Of a DNA stretch of 22,920 bases, positions 14,543 to 22,920 are shown in pieces. The position numbers were made by a program, and so were the translations under genes. This stretch comes from an uncultured Clostridia bacterium (GTDB lineage Bacteria; Bacillota; Clostridia; Christensenellales; Borkfalkiaceae). Within the stretch, counting starts at the first letter, position 1, and each line of letters starts with the position of its first letter. The notes under the pieces are model-generated. The model did no database searches, was not told the origin of the DNA, and saw nothing but the letters and a program-made list of their open reading frames with translations. The DNA lies in assembly GCA_934254725.1 (NCBI GenBank), contig CAKQLR010000030.1, positions 1-22,920 of the forward strand. Direction: 5' to 3'.

Positions 14543-15465
14543 TGCAAAACCCCTCCGCACATTGCGTTAATCTCTCTTTGAAGTTCGGCCATTAGTTTCT
14601 CATCGTTTAACTTCTTCATTCCGTCGAAATCCAAATATTGTAACATTCCACAAAAGTGGCTCATAACGTCACATACGCTAAACTCTTCAAATTCATCAGA
14701 ACCATTAAAGACACTACGCATTATTTCATCGTCGTTTATTCTTAACTTTTTAATAATTAAGAAATATACAGACGCTATAATTGTACATAAAAATTCTGTA
14801 TCCTTGCCTGATTTAGGATAAGTCTTAAATTTCTTGTTAAGAAAAACCGTAACGCAATTATCAAATCGCTCCACCTTAGGGTCTTCCCAATCTAAAGTTA
14901 CCCACCAAAGCGGTTTATTGTCTTCCTTAACTTTTATTATCGGGAAAGACAAATGCTCGTCGTTAACTAATACGCTTTTACTTGCAATAATACCAATCGA
15001 AACACCTCTTTCGTTCATCAAAAAGCATTCTCCGTCTAACACGGTTTCCGCAGGAGATTCTACAAATGCATGAACCGTTATATTAAGCGTTCCTTTAATC
15101 ATTTCAGGCGCAAAATATTGGCTGAATTCAAAGTTAACGCCGTCATTAGATTCAAACTTGCAACTATTTGATTGCATTGTACCGGGATTTGACCAGATAG
15201 CATAAAATCCTATTTTAGAGCCACTGCAAACCACTCCGTCTTTACCATACAGTTTCTCAGGCGTTTTTAAGCGTATAGACGTCCTAACCGTCATCCCATT
15301 ATTTTGAACAAGCCAAATTTTTTCTTCCGGATTATACAATACTCCTTTTTCATCATCGACCTTTAAAACAACATCTTTATACATAAAAGAAAAATCCGCG
15401 ACTTCAATACCATAATCTTTTGCGCTATCCTCATTTAAGGTTGGATAAAAATATAATTCTTTCAT
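14539..15465 (-). CDS. Unrecognised operon protein next to the GHKL ATPase
   Basis: A 308-residue protein of unknown family. The N-terminal two thirds look beta-rich with repeated short hydrophobic strands, including S-x-I-R-L-K-T-P and P-L-W-W-V-T-L-D-W, and the C-terminal third is helical. No nuclease, ATPase or membrane motif is visible. Its ATG overlaps the GHKL ATPase stop by one base (TAATG), with AGGAGG just upstream, so the two are translationally coupled and probably act together. A beta-sandwich scaffold or DNA-end binding partner is a guess. Confidence 0.82.
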   Translation of the reverse strand: MKELYFYPTLNEDSAKDYGIEVADFSFMYKDVVLKVDDEKGVLYNPEEKIWLVQNNGMTVRTSIRLKTPEKLYGKDGVVCSGSKIGFYAIWSNPGTMQSNSCKFESNDGVNFEFSQYFAPEMIKGTLNITVHAFVESPAETVLDGECFLMNERGVSIGIIASKSVLVNDEHLSFPIIKVKEDNKPLWWVTLDWEDPKVERFDNCVTVFLNKKFKTYPKSGKDTEFLCTIIASVYFLIIKKLRINDDEIMRSVFNGSDEFEEFSVCDVMSHFCGMLQYLDFDGMKKLNDEKLMAELQREINAMCGGVLQ

Positions 15466-17450
15466 TAGTTATCCTCCTTTCTCTTTTCTTCGCAATCAAT
15501 TGTAAACGCAAGCTTTTTATCAGAAGCCTCTATTTCAAACGTGCCACTGACTTTATTTCTTTCACCTGATATTATAATTTCGTTGTTTATTTCTTCTACA
15601 GACGGCTCGCTTTCAATTTCTTTTGTGGATACAACGAAATTCGTAACTCTTAGCGGATAAGCAGTCCCTATCTTTTCCAGCCATTTTAATGCGTCAAGAG
15701 GTACTTCGGACGAAACTTTTGTCTTCACAACAACAGCAGCTTTCGCTTTTAACTCCAACTCATATGTAACCTTAATACGGCCCTCCAAAGTTATGCTTAT
15801 ACCCTTAGTTAAGAAATTAAATTTCTTTTCGTTTCTAACAACACCTCCACCGAATCCGCTAGAGCCTCCGCCTCCTTTAATCTTTGTTTTTTTATGAAGC
15901 GGAAACAATTTTTCCCCTAATGCGTCAGCAAATTCACTCTTATCCAATTCGCCATGCTGTTCAAATTGTTCAGGGTTAAAATGCTTTCTTACAGAAGTAT
16001 CAACGGAATTTTTTATCTGTTTCACACATTTAACCTTCATTTTAGCAGGATCGTCGTCCCATTTCATATGGTCGGCTTCTTCTCTCTGCCTTAAATATTC
16101 TCCAAGATGAATCGTTTCTCCACCTATAGTAATATCTGCCATTGTATCCGGCACAAATAAGGTGATAAGTAATTCTTCCGGTGCAAGCGAAAATTCTTTT
16201 ACGTTAATCCAATTTTCCTCGTAATTTAGAATCATTCCAAGGTCTCTTGTGTACAATGAAATCATCCCATTATATTCGTCATCAAACAAATTCATATAAA
16301 CGTTTGGCGGTAAAAGATTTTCATCCCCTTGCAAGTCTTCTAATTTAAGTTTGGCAAATGCAATATAACCACATTTATAAGTATGTTTCTTATAGTTGGC
16401 AAGACTTTCTTTGCATACAATTGGATATTTAGGCTGATAGTTCTTACCCGCAAAATTCGCATATGCTGTTGAATACAATTCTTGGACAAGTATGAATACA
16501 GGATACATTTCATCCTTTCCAACCAAGTCGCCGTTAACGTATGCGTTTAGAAACTTTCTACCATAATTTCTTAACTCAAAATTATTATTTATCGGAGCAT
16601 ACCACTTTTGTATAGCATAACGCAAATATGAAGAAATAGAATTTAAGAAAGAGCATCTGTTAAGCATTTCTTCCGACACCTTAAACCCTGTTTTTGCTTC
16701 CGCCATTAAGACGTCTTCATCCAAATAAGGAATAATAATCGACGTTCCCGTTTCTTCTTCTGTAAATGGAGTTATCCCGAATGCATCAAGAAACATTTCA
16801 ATTAAAGACTCATCGGTTATTGGGTATAAATCATTACTTCCTTCTTTGCGTTCTCCCCACCAAGCACGACCAGCCGAATTGTTTTTATCATTTTTTAACA
16901 ATGCATCCGCTTTTTCTTCGTTTTCAATAAGCGTCAAAATCATTCTTGATTCATAAGCACCGTCTTGATTTTTGATTCTAGAATAATAAATTACAATACC
17001 ATTACCGAGACGATAATAGACGGTTTTTCCGTATCCCCAATTACCGCCAGCGTTTAATTGGTCTTGCCCCTTACCCATGTCGTAAATTAATCTCATGTAA
17101 TTACTGATGGTATCGTTGGTGCAATTACTCTTAAGGGTTTTGCCAGTTAAACCAACGGTATTAGAGTCTCTAACCTCTAAATATTTACAGTTCTTTCCAG
17201 AATAGCGTTGATTTAATTTATCCGTTATCTCCTTAAAACAAGACGACACGTTATCATTTTTAAATTCACCTACATTATAGAAAACTTTAAAAACATTTGC
17301 ATCGGGAATTGCCGCGTCAGAACTATTTTGAATAGATTCTCTAACCAATAAATCAAGCAAAAAAGTATGCTCGTTTTGTATGGCTTTTAACGCAGCTTTA
17401 CCTGTAAAATTAGATATTTGCTCTGTTGTCAATTTTAATATATCAAACAT
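15465..17450 (-). CDS. GHKL ATPase, MutL/MORC-like
   Basis: A 661-residue ATPase of the Hsp90/MutL/MORC superfamily, which closes like a clamp around DNA when it binds ATP. Seen in order: the N box R-E38-S-I-Q-N42-S-S-D-A, the second motif V-R-D95-S-N-T-V-G-L, and the glycine-rich lid G-G-N-W-G139-Y-G141-K. A glycine-rich linker (G-G-G-G-S-S-G-F-G-G-G) near residues 532-542 separates a last beta-rich domain of about 120 residues. The start lies 12 bp after the Z1 stop with AGAGG upstream. In related systems this ATPase replaces the usual restriction motor or acts as a sensor; its exact role here is inference. Confidence 0.92.
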   Translation of the reverse strand: MFDILKLTTEQISNFTGKAALKAIQNEHTFLLDLLVRESIQNSSDAAIPDANVFKVFYNVGEFKNDNVSSCFKEITDKLNQRYSGKNCKYLEVRDSNTVGLTGKTLKSNCTNDTISNYMRLIYDMGKGQDQLNAGGNWGYGKTVYYRLGNGIVIYYSRIKNQDGAYESRMILTLIENEEKADALLKNDKNNSAGRAWWGERKEGSNDLYPITDESLIEMFLDAFGITPFTEEETGTSIIIPYLDEDVLMAEAKTGFKVSEEMLNRCSFLNSISSYLRYAIQKWYAPINNNFELRNYGRKFLNAYVNGDLVGKDEMYPVFILVQELYSTAYANFAGKNYQPKYPIVCKESLANYKKHTYKCGYIAFAKLKLEDLQGDENLLPPNVYMNLFDDEYNGMISLYTRDLGMILNYEENWINVKEFSLAPEELLITLFVPDTMADITIGGETIHLGEYLRQREEADHMKWDDDPAKMKVKCVKQIKNSVDTSVRKHFNPEQFEQHGELDKSEFADALGEKLFPLHKKTKIKGGGGSSGFGGGVVRNEKKFNFLTKGISITLEGRIKVTYELELKAKAAVVVKTKVSSEVPLDALKWLEKIGTAYPLRVTNFVVSTKEIESEPSVEEINNEIIISGERNKVSGTFEIEASDKKLAFTIDCEEKRKEDN

Positions 17451-17462
17451 TTATAAATCCTC

Positions 17463-20189
17463 TTAAATTATGCTTAAAGTGCTTGGACCAATGTCATCCT
17501 TTCCATCTCCAGAAATAATAATTGCATAAGCGATAATATCTTCTTTTGTTTTGATACTTTCTCTCGTTTCGTTTATAGCTTTAGTCGCATCTTTATCAAT
17601 TCGGTAAATTAAAAGCAATGGATTATCCACTAATCCAAGTTTTCCTCTACTTGCATTAATTGGACGACAATGGTCTTTGGCTTCTTCATAAATTACCTTT
17701 TGCCAATCTGCCAAATCGCTAACCTTAACGTCGCATAAAGCGTCCGTACTGTTTCTCAAACGAGCTATATCAATATCTGGTTCGCCGATTACTTTTGAAC
17801 GCATACTTTTTTTAATAGAATAATCGCCATAAGGTTTCCAAGTTGCATTTTCCGTATTACTATCACCCGTAACGATTACGACGTTCCAATTCAAATATTT
17901 CCCTTCCGTATTTGCTTTTTTTATAATTTCAATAATTCTTTCTTGTTTGTCGTCGTAATGCTTATAGTCAGAAAGGAATCTAAATATTATTCCAGCCTCA
18001 ACGTCTCTCCATAAAAGCGATTTTGAAGAATGTTCCGACTCTATAGGTGCTTGCCCTATCTCGTTTATAAAAGAACCCAACGTAGAAACATTGCTAATCA
18101 AATCCTCTTCTCTAAATTTAGTGGTTTCAAAAGCATCGCCGTTATATCCGCCGCCAGTTTCTACCGCCGCTTGCATTTTGCTTTTAGCTGTAATTTTTAA
18201 CTTTGATACGGAATTAGAATTTAATACTTTAGGGCCAAATTCCTTAGGAGATTTTTTATCTTTTACAAAATCATTAAATTCCCTTTTTAACTCTTCGTCA
18301 ATTTGTTGTAACAATTCAAAATGTTTTTTTGATTCATCAGACAACCAAATTCTTTGTAACAACTCGTAGCCTTTTCTGTATCCGAACCAACGAGCCATCT
18401 GCATAAGAGTATCCGCTTGCGTAATGTTTCTCGCAAAATAAGTACAAACTAAACCTTCAATGGTTAATCCTCTTGAAAGAGTGTTTCCACCAAAGACTAT
18501 AAACACAGGCGACTTACTCATCTTTGACAAAGTTTCCGAATCTGGATATGCTATACGCATGTAAGTATCTTCTTCTGCATATCTTTGCGCGGCGCAATTA
18601 TCCACGCATAAATGAACACCGTTTTCAGCGTACTCAAAATCGTCGTCTTCGTCAAGCGCAATGTTGGTTATAGTCGACAAGATATTTTTAATATCGTTTG
18701 CAATTTTATCAAAAGCTGGCATTTCATCTGGCAAGCTTTCCTTAAAATCATAATCAGAATATGCGTTGATTAAATCTTCTTTCGTAAAATTTTTAATTTC
18801 TTCCTCGTAGATTTCTTTACACTCAGAAACGAATTTATCCTTATTTGCACTCCTCAACCAATCTCGTACGAGCTTATATTCAACCATATGAATCCTTACC
18901 CTAGGGGAGGTATGTATAAGCATACTAATCGGCCTTTTCTTGAGAGATAAACGCATAACCGCAGCAGCGCAAAAGAACCACTTTATCGCCTTTTCAAGTC
19001 CTTGTGGAATGGAAGTAATTTGTACCTTTGAACTGTTTAATTTTTTCAATTCTTCCGCATCAATTTGCCTTATAATATTTAATCCCGGATATGCCTCCTT
19101 ATTAGAATGGCTTCCGAATATTATTTTTTCGCCGAAATAGGCTTTAGGTTCCGGCAAACTAAATATGAAATCGCTTGGATATAAAGAGTATCCATCAATT
19201 TTTTCATTTAATATATTTGCATACGGTGTAGCTGTATAGCTTAAATAATTTATAGACTGCAAAGGATTACTCGACCTAATGCCACTAGCTAAGCAATTAG
19301 ACACCATGCGCACTATGCTTTCGTTTATCTTAGTTCTTTCAACGTCGTTTTCCGGTTCTTCGTCTACCGCATTCTCCATAAATCTAGTATTAACACTTGC
19401 TTGGTCAGCTTCGTCGTCTATTACAATCAACCTAAGCTTTACAGAATATGCTTGATTACTATGTAACCATTTAATCAATCTTTCAAGTCTCCCTGATTGC
19501 TTCAAACAAACCATAACGTACTTTTCTGCAAAATCCTTTTTACCTAAAGCATTAAGTTTAAGCTCTTCTAAAGCGATTTGTTTTCCAGAATATGAATCAT
19601 ATAAATGGTCTTTATCACTACCGTAATCTAACACGTGCCATTGAACGGAATCCGTATTCTTTAAATCTTTTTTGAATCGGTCTCTCGTTTGTATTCTTAA
19701 ATTATCAATAGAACCCGATAAAATTATAAAGAAATTCCAATCATAATCTGCAGCCATCGATGCCAATCCAACCATATTTGCCGTCTTACCCGATTGAACG
19801 CTACCCATTACAAGGCCTTTTCTAATACCAGTATCACGAGTCAATTGATTTAATATCCAATGCGAACTTTCTTCGATGTCTTGAATAGACTTATCGGTCA
19901 TCGTGCCTTTTAATGATTCCTTGTATGCTTTCCAGCTGGATGTCACCCAATTAGGTACTGCAAGATTTAACGGGTCGTTAACAGAAATACCCGTTGCTTG
20001 CTTTTTATCAACATAAACCTTTTCTCTATCTTCAACAACCTTCTTCCATTCTTGAAGATTTTTAATACTTAACGGTATTATCCCCTGATATTCTCTGAGT
20101 TCGATAAAATCTTCTTCGGTTAAGTTTTTCAACTCATCCCAAGTTTTCCCTTTATTCATTTGTTCGGTAATCCATTGTATGTGCTTCAT
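17463..20189 (-). CDS. Z1-domain superfamily 2 ATPase/helicase
   Basis: A 908-residue P-loop enzyme with helicase-type motifs: Walker A G-S-V-Q-S-G-K-T (129-136), Walker B V-I-D-D-E-A-D (256-262), motif III T-A-T-P (319-322), and the Z1 domain with V-F-G-G-N-T-L-S-R-G-L-T (565-576) and M-Q-M-A-R-W-F-G-Y-R (596-605), the latter equivalent to helicase motif VI. Z1 proteins are found beside GHKL ATPases, Dcm-type methylases and Vsr. The C-terminal 250 residues are not recognised. AAGGA lies just upstream of the ATG, 22 bp after the methyltransferase stop. It probably translocates on DNA and controls access of the nucleases. Confidence 0.94.
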   Translation of the reverse strand: MKHIQWITEQMNKGKTWDELKNLTEEDFIELREYQGIIPLSIKNLQEWKKVVEDREKVYVDKKQATGISVNDPLNLAVPNWVTSSWKAYKESLKGTMTDKSIQDIEESSHWILNQLTRDTGIRKGLVMGSVQSGKTANMVGLASMAADYDWNFFIILSGSIDNLRIQTRDRFKKDLKNTDSVQWHVLDYGSDKDHLYDSYSGKQIALEELKLNALGKKDFAEKYVMVCLKQSGRLERLIKWLHSNQAYSVKLRLIVIDDEADQASVNTRFMENAVDEEPENDVERTKINESIVRMVSNCLASGIRSSNPLQSINYLSYTATPYANILNEKIDGYSLYPSDFIFSLPEPKAYFGEKIIFGSHSNKEAYPGLNIIRQIDAEELKKLNSSKVQITSIPQGLEKAIKWFFCAAAVMRLSLKKRPISMLIHTSPRVRIHMVEYKLVRDWLRSANKDKFVSECKEIYEEEIKNFTKEDLINAYSDYDFKESLPDEMPAFDKIANDIKNILSTITNIALDEDDDFEYAENGVHLCVDNCAAQRYAEEDTYMRIAYPDSETLSKMSKSPVFIVFGGNTLSRGLTIEGLVCTYFARNITQADTLMQMARWFGYRKGYELLQRIWLSDESKKHFELLQQIDEELKREFNDFVKDKKSPKEFGPKVLNSNSVSKLKITAKSKMQAAVETGGGYNGDAFETTKFREEDLISNVSTLGSFINEIGQAPIESEHSSKSLLWRDVEAGIIFRFLSDYKHYDDKQERIIEIIKKANTEGKYLNWNVVIVTGDSNTENATWKPYGDYSIKKSMRSKVIGEPDIDIARLRNSTDALCDVKVSDLADWQKVIYEEAKDHCRPINASRGKLGLVDNPLLLIYRIDKDATKAINETRESIKTKEDIIAYAIIISGDGKDDIGPSTLSII

Positions 20190-20211
20190 AAATTTCCTTT
20201 ATCTCGTGAAA

Positions 20212-21441
20212 TTATTTCTCCAAAGTATCTATTATCTTATTTGCAAACGCTATCGCCATCAACGGTGGAACGGCGTTACCAACTTGACGAGCGACGTCAG
20301 TTCTGTTACCCTCAAAATGATACCAATCAGGGAAAGATTGTATTCTTGCTCCTTCTCTGGGCGTCAACGCTCTATTTTGTTCATAATGGATACAGCGCAA
20401 TGCAGAAGGCGTTGCTAAATTGTTTGTTATTGTTGAGGAAGGTTTGTTTCTTTCCAATCTTCCATACGTGTTACCATAGCCGGAAGTTAAATAATATTTC
20501 TCGTTAATTTTACCTTCTTTAACCTTTCTATTAAAATCGTTTTTACCTTCACCCTCTGCAACGTTTTGTATTACCGTTCTTATTTTATCGCCATAAAAGC
20601 CGCAAAAATGCTGTGTTATTCTTTGACTATCTCCACGCATTAAATGTTGATAATCATTCATAGGTTCTACTGTATACTCGGTTACGGTTTCTCCTTCACC
20701 AACTGGAGGCAAATCGGATATAGCATGATAGATTGAAAGAGGTTCTTCGCAATCTCCTTCAGGATAAGACCACTCTAAATCCAAATCTTTTCTTACACCT
20801 ATTATAAATACCCTTTCACGATTTTGGGGAACACCAAACTTAACAGCAACCATCGTTTTATGCGCAATTTTATAGCCAATTCTATCAAATTCATGCTCTA
20901 ATACATCCATTACCAAATCACCATAATGGTCAATTACCGCTTCTTTCTTTACAAAGGTTTTCTCCCCCCTATGTTTTACAACTTCTTCGTAAATAGTCGC
21001 ACCGTTAGCGTCAGTTTTATAAAAAATTTCTCTCATAGAAAGAATTCCTTTAACATTCTCAAACAAGAACATCTTAGGTTTAATCTTTTCTAACATTCGC
21101 AAGTATTGATTAGATAGTTTTGCTCTATCATCATATTTCCGCTGTCCAACCGTACTGAACGATTGACAAGGAGGACCACCTATAATAACGTCCACTTCTT
21201 CGCCGTTTAATCTTTCTTTAATTTCCTCATTTGTAATATTACAAATATCCCCGGCTATCATGGGAATATCGTCCCCGTAATTCTTCTTGAACGCAGCAAC
21301 TGCTTTCTGAGCAAACTCGTTAGCAAACACAAACTCAACGTTGTCTCTTTTTTTAAATTGATTATTAACTAGATTATAATAGAAGCCGAATGTTAACCCA
21401 CCAGCTCCGGAAAATAAATCAACTACTCTAATTCTTGTCAT
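20212..21441 (-). CDS. dcm: Dcm-type DNA C5-cytosine methyltransferase
   Basis: A 409-residue self-marking enzyme of the operon. Motifs: F-S-G-A-G-G at 10-15, G-G-P-P-C-Q-S-F-S with catalytic C92, F-E-N-V near 127-130, Q-N-R-E-R near 200, a long target-recognition region, R-A-L-T-P-R-E-G-A-R-I-Q-S-F-P, and Q-V-G-N-A-V. It differs clearly from the two methyltransferases at the left (G-P-P-C rather than G-F-P-C, longer recognition region), so it has another origin and probably another target. The start has GAGG about 10 nt upstream and follows the AAA ATPase stop by 26 bp. I saw no convincing promoter of its own, so it may depend on the strong promoter at 22750-22778. Confidence 0.95.
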   Translation of the reverse strand: MTRIRVVDLFSGAGGLTFGFYYNLVNNQFKKRDNVEFVFANEFAQKAVAAFKKNYGDDIPMIAGDICNITNEEIKERLNGEEVDVIIGGPPCQSFSTVGQRKYDDRAKLSNQYLRMLEKIKPKMFLFENVKGILSMREIFYKTDANGATIYEEVVKHRGEKTFVKKEAVIDHYGDLVMDVLEHEFDRIGYKIAHKTMVAVKFGVPQNRERVFIIGVRKDLDLEWSYPEGDCEEPLSIYHAISDLPPVGEGETVTEYTVEPMNDYQHLMRGDSQRITQHFCGFYGDKIRTVIQNVAEGEGKNDFNRKVKEGKINEKYYLTSGYGNTYGRLERNKPSSTITNNLATPSALRCIHYEQNRALTPREGARIQSFPDWYHFEGNRTDVARQVGNAVPPLMAIAFANKIIDTLEK

Positions 21442-21467
21442 TATATATTACCTCGTTAGCCCCTTTC

Positions 21468-22721
21468 TTAAAAATTCAATGCTTTTTCGGGGTTCATTAA
21501 AAAGTCTTGCAAAGAAATCAGCAGTATTCCTTGCTCGTTGTACCCGCTCAAAATAGGCTGATTCACAATTATTATCTTTCTAAATGCATCGTTTATTGCC
21601 AGCAACGACGCTTGTTCTTGTGCCATTTTTGCTTCGTCGGGTATATTGTAAGCAGACTGAACGTAATATCTTCTGTTTCCAAGATTGAGCACAAAATCAA
21701 CTTCCAGTTTCTTTCTAACGGAACTTCCGTTTTCTTTTTCTATGTTTTCTACAACTCCCACGTCAACGGAATACCCACGCAGACGCAATTCGTTATATAT
21801 TACGTTTTCCATTATGTGGGTGTATTCCTGTTGCCTAAACGCTAGTCGAGCGTTTCTCAATCCCATATCCACAAAATAGTATTTTGCAGGCGTGTTGATG
21901 TACTTTTTGCCTTTTATATCGTATCTAACGGCCTTTTCAATTAAAAAGGCGTCTTGTAAATAGTCGATATACGCAGAAATAGTGTTTGCCGTCAACTTGA
22001 CGTTTTTCACACTTGCAAAAGTGTTGAATAATTTGAGCGGATTGGTAAGCGAACCAATACTAGACGCCAAAACGTCTGTTAACTCGCCTATTTCCGCATT
22101 ACCACGCAAATTGTTGCGGTTGATTATGTCGGCAAGATAGGTCGTTTCAAAAAGACTCGTAAGATACTTCGCCTTGTCTTCCATTGTTTCCATAGACAAA
22201 CAAAGCGGCATGCCGCCATAATTGCAATACATTGCCCACGCTTTGTCGAATTCGCCTCCATACACGGAATAAAACTCCGAAAAACTAAGCGGATAAACAC
22301 GAATTTCGTCTCCGCGACCGCGAAATTCGGTGATGATGTCACTAGACAAAAACTTGGAATTGCTGCCCGTAATGTAAATATCCGCATTGGATATATGCAT
22401 AAAACCGTTCACAACGCTTTCAAAATTAGCAACAAGCTGTATTTCATCCAACAGAATATAATAATCGGCTTCGTCCACAATGCTATTTTTTACAAAAGAA
22501 TACAATTCGTCGGGATTTTGCAATTTTTTATTTCCGTAATCGTCTAAAGCAATAAAAATTATGTGGTCTCCCGGCACGCCGCAAGACAACAAATGTTCAC
22601 GAAAAAGTTTTGATAACAAGTAAGATTTTCCGCAACGTCTGACGCCGGTTATGATTTTTACCATCCCATTTTTCTTGTGTAATATCAACTTGTTTAGATA
22701 AAAATCACGTTTAATTTCCAT
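21468..22721 (-). CDS. AAA ATPase with DUF4143 domain
   Basis: A 417-residue ATP-binding protein of the AAA_14/DUF4143 type. Seen: Walker A G-V-R-R-C-G-K-S (26-33), Walker B Y-Y-I-L-L-D-E (87-93), sensor-like I-T-G-S-N-S near 117-122, an R-G-R-G-D-E stretch, and a C-terminal restriction-like region with L-E-V-D-F-V and Y-Y-V-Q-S-A. The family is widespread and its function is poorly known; roles in DNA transactions and conflict systems have been suggested. The frame is open to an ATG at 22778, but that codon lies in the -35 box of the promoter; the ATG at 22721 has GGAG 8 nt upstream and is chosen. It may be part of the operon or a separate unit. Confidence 0.9.
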   Translation of the reverse strand: MEIKRDFYLNKLILHKKNGMVKIITGVRRCGKSYLLSKLFREHLLSCGVPGDHIIFIALDDYGNKKLQNPDELYSFVKNSIVDEADYYILLDEIQLVANFESVVNGFMHISNADIYITGSNSKFLSSDIITEFRGRGDEIRVYPLSFSEFYSVYGGEFDKAWAMYCNYGGMPLCLSMETMEDKAKYLTSLFETTYLADIINRNNLRGNAEIGELTDVLASSIGSLTNPLKLFNTFASVKNVKLTANTISAYIDYLQDAFLIEKAVRYDIKGKKYINTPAKYYFVDMGLRNARLAFRQQEYTHIMENVIYNELRLRGYSVDVGVVENIEKENGSSVRKKLEVDFVLNLGNRRYYVQSAYNIPDEAKMAQEQASLLAINDAFRKIIIVNQPILSGYNEQGILLISLQDFLMNPEKALNF

Positions 22722-22749
22722 ACTTAATACTCCAATGATATTTGTATTA

Positions 22750-22778
22750 ATTATATCATTTATACTAAAGCATGTCAA
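22750..22778 (-). promoter_or_regulatory. Perfect consensus sigma-70 promoter
   Basis: On the minus strand: -35 TTGACA (22773-22778), a spacer of exactly 17 bp, and -10 TATAAT (22750-22755) preceded by TGA, an extended -10. Both boxes match the consensus exactly. Transcription would start near 22743, about 20 nt before the ATPase ATG. It probably drives the ATPase gene and, without a visible terminator before 21441, perhaps the whole Dcm-to-Vsr operon. Confidence 0.88.
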
Positions 22779-22879
22779 TACGGCTATTGAGAATTTTTGT
22801 AGAAAATTACAATTTTTCTAAATAAATGTTCATACTAACCCGAAATTCGATTTACGTTACTAACGCTCCGCCATTAGGG

Positions 22880-22920
22880 AATAATACGAACCCTGACGAT
22901 AAGTTAGAGTTCGTATTATT
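22880..22920. repeat. 12-bp inverted repeat at the right edge
   Basis: AATAATACGAAC (22880-22891) and GTTCGTATTATT (22909-22920) are perfect inverted copies 17 nt apart. The stem may continue outside the window. It could be an operator, a terminator of a gene to the right, or an end of an element. The rest of 22779-22879 shows no gene. Confidence 0.6.

Larger units (their letters stand above)
8552..21441 (-). other. Dcm-Z1-MutL/MORC ATPase-nuclease conflict system (operon)
   Basis: Nine minus-strand genes in the order methyltransferase, Z1 ATPase, GHKL ATPase, two unknowns, PD-(D/E)XK nuclease, PLD/SF2 helicase, HNH and Vsr. Junctions are 22 nt, 12 nt, a 1-nt overlap (TAATG), a 4-nt overlap (ATGA), a 14-nt overlap, 7 nt, 7 nt and 0 nt. 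No terminator was seen inside. Such spacing means co-transcription and translational coupling. The family is known from comparative genomics of R-M systems containing MutL/MORC-type ATPases and Z1 helicases; anti-phage activity of this copy is inference. Confidence 0.8.

Noticed and set aside
8552..21441. BREX or DISARM assignment for the defence operon
   Set aside because: No PglZ, BrxL or Lon-type protein and no DrmA/DrmB pair is present; the Z1 and GHKL genes point to a different family.
22722..22778. A 19-residue N-terminal extension of the DUF4143 ATPase
   Set aside because: Its start codon lies within the -35 box and upstream of the predicted transcription start.
22800..22820. An AT-only inverted repeat (TAGAAAATT and AATTTTTCTA)
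   Set aside because: Only A, T and weak pairs apart from the ends, imperfect, and expected by chance in such AT-rich DNA.

Overview
The window looks like low-GC Firmicutes DNA, probably a gut-type Clostridia. It is AT-rich, uses TGA as a stop, has strong AGGAGG-type ribosome binding sites and sigma-70-type promoters with extended -10 boxes, and its serine recombinases are of the TnpX/TndX kind. No tRNA, rRNA or CRISPR is visible. Almost everything is accessory DNA: two unrelated restriction-modification (R-M) loci on either side of integrative-element genes.

Left region (1-3310, very AT-rich): an unknown protein cut by the left edge, then a small PD-(D/E)XK-type restriction enzyme resembling the Bsp6I family. 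Two C5-cytosine methyltransferases follow, transcribed away from each other. Between them are two back-to-back promoters and a 16-bp GC palindrome. The second methyltransferase appears to be translated from a leaderless mRNA. A bidirectional terminator overlaps the stop codons of the endonuclease and the first methyltransferase.

Middle region (3286-8551): two large serine recombinases, a TnpW-like small protein and a rolling-circle (HUH) replication initiator, all on the minus strand. A 600-bp gene-free stretch follows, packed with long inverted repeats that are good candidates for replication origins. The left recombinase is damaged: its catalytic serine lies upstream of any usable start codon, and its 3' end reads through a terminator into the methyltransferase gene.

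Right region (8552-22721, all minus strand): a tightly packed operon reading Dcm-type methyltransferase, Z1-domain superfamily 2 (SF2) ATPase, MutL/MORC-like GHKL ATPase, two unrecognised proteins, a PD-(D/E)XK nuclease, a phospholipase D-like (PLD) nuclease/SF2 helicase/DUF3427 fusion, an HNH nuclease and a Vsr mismatch nuclease. Several neighbours overlap or abut. This matches the computationally described family of R-M-like conflict systems built around a MutL/MORC ATPase and a Z1 helicase. The methylase should mark self DNA, the two ATPases and the helicase should sense or remodel unmarked DNA, and up to four nuclease folds could cut it. Upstream is an AAA/DUF4143 ATPase with a perfect consensus promoter that could also drive the whole operon. 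How the system works as a unit is inference; the gene families are seen directly.
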